Made by a program: the position numbers and the translations under genes. The notes beneath the pieces were generated by a model, which saw only the letters and a program-made list of their open reading frames with translations, did no database searches and was not told the DNA's origin. DNA of 64,000 nt from Bacteroidota bacterium (GTDB taxonomy: Bacteria; Bacteroidota; Ignavibacteria; OLB7), in contig JAFDZV010000026.1 of NCBI GenBank assembly GCA_018266795.1, forward strand, positions 22,941-86,940. Direction: 5' to 3'. Positions 61,994 to 64,000 of the stretch are shown in pieces; the first letter of the stretch is position 1; each line of letters starts with the position of its first letter.

Positions 61994-63421
61994 TCAGAGT
62001 GATTCCAGAAACGCAATCAGGGCAGCCCGATCGGAAACGGAGAGTCGGCGATACAGTTCCTGCGACGCGGCCGCTTCGCCGCCATGCCAGAGGATCGCCT
62101 CCTCGAGATTGCGCGCGCGGCCATCGTGCAGAAACCGGGAATGTCCGTTGACGTTCTTCACGAGACCGATCCCCCATAGTGGCGGTGTCCGCCACTCGCT
62201 CCCGGATGCAACACCATCGGGCCGATTGTCGGCGAGCCCATCTCCCATGTCGTGGAGAAGAAGATCGGTGTACGGGTGGATCACCTGATGTGAAAGCTCC
62301 GGATACCCCGGCACGTCGCCGGTCTCGAAACGTGTTGTATGGCAGGATGCGCACTGTATGCCGTTGAAGACGGCACCACCATGCTGTACCACCGGGCTCT
62401 GCCAATTCCGCTGGCGCGGAACGGCAAGCAGACGCACGTATGTCACGATGGTCCTGAAGTCCTGCTCGCCCAACTCCGGTTGCGTCCGCCCGTTCGCGCT
62501 CGCATGCCCGGACACATCATCCGGATAGAGCGTGGAGGTAATTCCGATATCCGCGTTGAAGGCCTTCGCAATCTGCTGCTCGATCGTGGGCTGGCCGGCC
62601 TTCCATCCGAAGCGGCCCAGCGTCGTGCACTTGCGCGCAACATCCGGAACGCGATTGGCTCGTCCGGATATACCATCGTGGTTGGCGTCATCCGGATCGG
62701 CAGCCGCAAGTATATCCCGCTCGGGAATCGCCTCCAGAAGGCCGAGGCCGAAGTTGAACGGCGCGACGCGCGGCGAGAACCGAACGCGCTCGTTCATCGG
62801 TCCGAAACGAAGATGATGGAAGGAGTATTCCGGCTTCGCGAGCGTGAACGAACCGCCATCTGCGAATTCACCGGCAACATCGTCATATCGCACCTGTACG
62901 ATCCCCTCCCCCTGTTCGCCTCCGATGTGATACATGTCCAGTTGCTCGCCATAGACAGGATCGGGGACCCAACTCCCATCGGCATCCTGGAGACTGAAAC
63001 GCACGATCATGGACTCCGAGATGGCATTGGACTCGGGCGGGCGCCCGCGCCCGTCGTGATCGTGGCAGCGCTCGCAGCCTACGGCACTGAAGAACGGACC
63101 AACCGGTGCGGGCCCGCGATCCAGCATGCGGTCCCAATCGCGCTCGAACGGCACCTTCCCCTGATAGAACTCGTCCCAATGTCCGGTAACCAGGTTCCGC
63201 AGCGAGCGCCCGAACGCGTCCCTGCTGGTATCAACGATCGTTGTGCCGCCACCGAGGAGTTCATCTCCATTCCGATACACCGGCCTCATGGCAGCGGTAT
63301 TCAAAACGGCAGCTCCCCATCTGGTTGATGTCATCCGCTGATAAGCGAACACCAGCAGCGGAACCAGTAACAACAGTGCCATGTTGAAAAGCCTGCGGCG
63401 CGCCCAAACGTATTGCTTCAT
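61994..63421 (-). CDS. Di-haem oxidoreductase, DUF1111 family
   Basis: A 475-residue exported cytochrome c-type protein. The N-terminus has a hydrophobic signal or anchor (MALLLLVPLLVFAYQ). Two haem-binding sites are seen: CERCH (116-120) and CASCH (357-361). The family's DUF1111 block is FGWKAGQPTIEQQIAKAFNADIGIT, resembling the di-haem peroxidase MauG group but shorter. Role in thiosulfate, peroxide or metal redox is not known. It stands alone on the minus strand and is preceded by a small gap to the truncated gene. Confidence 0.9.
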   Translation of the reverse strand: MKQYVWARRRLFNMALLLLVPLLVFAYQRMTSTRWGAAVLNTAAMRPVYRNGDELLGGGTTIVDTSRDAFGRSLRNLVTGHWDEFYQGKVPFERDWDRMLDRGPAPVGPFFSAVGCERCHDHDGRGRPPESNAISESMIVRFSLQDADGSWVPDPVYGEQLDMYHIGGEQGEGIVQVRYDDVAGEFADGGSFTLAKPEYSFHHLRFGPMNERVRFSPRVAPFNFGLGLLEAIPERDILAAADPDDANHDGISGRANRVPDVARKCTTLGRFGWKAGQPTIEQQIAKAFNADIGITSTLYPDDVSGHASANGRTQPELGEQDFRTIVTYVRLLAVPRQRNWQSPVVQHGGAVFNGIQCASCHTTRFETGDVPGYPELSHQVIHPYTDLLLHDMGDGLADNRPDGVASGSEWRTPPLWGIGLVKNVNGHSRFLHDGRARNLEEAILWHGGEAAASQELYRRLSVSDRAALIAFLESL

Positions 63422-63532
63422 GACTGCTCCCCGGCGGATTGATCATCGAAGACGAACCGTTGCTGCAATCGTTCGTGCCGGAGGCGAAGGTTCGCGGGTG
63501 CGCCTTCCATCCTCCGGCACGATATCATCAGA

Positions 63533-63550
63533 CCTTCCGTGTCAGGAAGG
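63533..63550. terminator. Short hairpin after truncated gene
   Basis: CCTTCC pairs with GGAAGG across a 6-base loop, 17 bases beyond the stop of the minus-strand gene at the edge. An adjacent palindrome AGGATATCCT (63548-63557) could extend it. A weak terminator is possible. Confidence 0.45.
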
Positions 63551-63566
63551 ATATCCTAGTGCACGA

Positions 63567-64000
63567 TCACTCGCCGATCTGCTCGGAGAGCACGTCGAAC
63601 GAGCCCATGTTGCTCAACAGATCGAGGCGGCTGACGCTGTGATACGGATAGCGACCGGAGCCATCCACCTGCTCGGTGAATCGGATCTCGTCACCATGAA
63701 CCACCTGGCCATTCGGAAGTGTGAAGTCGTACGCGGGACCACCGTTCTGACCCAGGATCCACTCGCAGGCGCCGGCATCCACGTTCACCGCATTTGCATG
63801 CGTGCCCTTCTGCTGCTGCTCACCGAACTTGACCGTGATCACAACCCATCCGATCCTGATCGTGATCGTGACGCTGAAGAAGGCATACGTGGTGGAGCCA
63901 ACCGGAACGTTTTCCTGCGTTCCCACTACCGTGCCGCCGCTGAGGACGTTGATCTTGTAGATACCGTCACCGGCGTTGAAGGTTGGCCGCAGCGTGGAGC
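63567..64000 (-). CDS. Hypothetical protein, 5'-truncated by the window edge
   Basis: The frame is open without stop up to position 64000, so the gene starts outside the window; at least 144 codons are visible. The last stretch inside the window reads STLRPTFNAGDGIYKINVLSGG, followed by GTVVGTQENVPVGSTTYAFFSV. A GTG at 63926 is not needed as start. The visible part is beta-rich, with GQNGGPAYDFTLPNGQVVHGDEIRF. No family is recognised. Confidence 0.7.
   Translation of the reverse strand, partial: STLRPTFNAGDGIYKINVLSGGTVVGTQENVPVGSTTYAFFSVTITIRIGWVVITVKFGEQQQKGTHANAVNVDAGACEWILGQNGGPAYDFTLPNGQVVHGDEIRFTEQVDGSGRYPYHSVSRLDLLSNMGSFDVLSEQIGE

Overview
The window is GC-rich bacterial chromosome, densely coded, with no phage, IS, rRNA or tRNA that I could recognise. 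Several signs point to the Bacteroidota/Chlorobiota/Kapabacteria side of the FCB group. Two secreted proteins end in type IX secretion (T9SS) style sorting domains (55453-57108, 60552-61766). There is a carboxypeptidase-regulatory-domain TonB-type outer-membrane receptor (31112-33643). The secreted proteins of a three-gene family end like outer-membrane barrels. The lineage call is an inference.

Layout. 1-3.2 kb: trpS, a DinB-fold protein and lysA. 3.2-8.1 kb: three tandem paralogous secreted proteins of unknown function. 8.2-12 kb: a DUF952 protein and a four-gene osmoprotectant ABC importer. 12-13.5 kb: glgA. 13.5-15.5 kb: a long, pyrimidine-skewed stretch with no standard gene; it holds a 24-codon membrane-peptide ORF and, at its right end, a 20-codon leader ORF followed by hairpins and a terminator. 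15.5-19.2 kb: two half-transporters of a heterodimeric ABC exporter. 19.9-25.5 kb: two small Cys-rich exported proteins, an FMN reductase, a pirin, a VOC protein, a PA14 lipoprotein, a fatty acid hydroxylase-type membrane enzyme and a methyltransferase. 25.6-31 kb: a trans-sulfuration enzyme, an amidohydrolase, DUF1697, a beta-lactamase-fold hydrolase and a second DinB protein. 31-39.3 kb: the TonB-type receptor and a LodA/LodB-like pair in which the LodA-like quinoprotein is fused to a von Willebrand A domain. 39.4-45.6 kb: a TetR-HlyD-ATPase-ATPase-permease-permease export operon of the YbhGFSR type. 45.8-50.9 kb: DUF3052, YraN, tyrS, smpB and a pyrimidine-nucleoside phosphorylase. 51.3-57.1 kb: an outer-membrane-like lipoprotein, uvrB and a T9SS cargo protein. 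57.8-59.8 kb: an AlbA_2/DUF4062 pair. 60.5-64 kb: a second T9SS cargo protein, a di-haem oxidoreductase and a truncated gene at the right edge.

Three items deserve most attention. First, the LodA-VWA fusion (34740-38135) with its flavoprotein partner: a predicted cysteine-tryptophylquinone oxidase joined to an adhesion/metal-site domain, a beta-rich segment and a Cys-containing helical tail. Second, the ABC exporter operon appears to have a leader-peptide attenuator, with three mutually exclusive or sequential RNA structures between 15057 and 15264. This resembles the BmrBCD logic of Bacillus, but in a different lineage. Third, degenerate 7-bp repeat arrays of two sequence classes sit in intergenic gaps of minus-strand gene runs, several with dyad symmetry.
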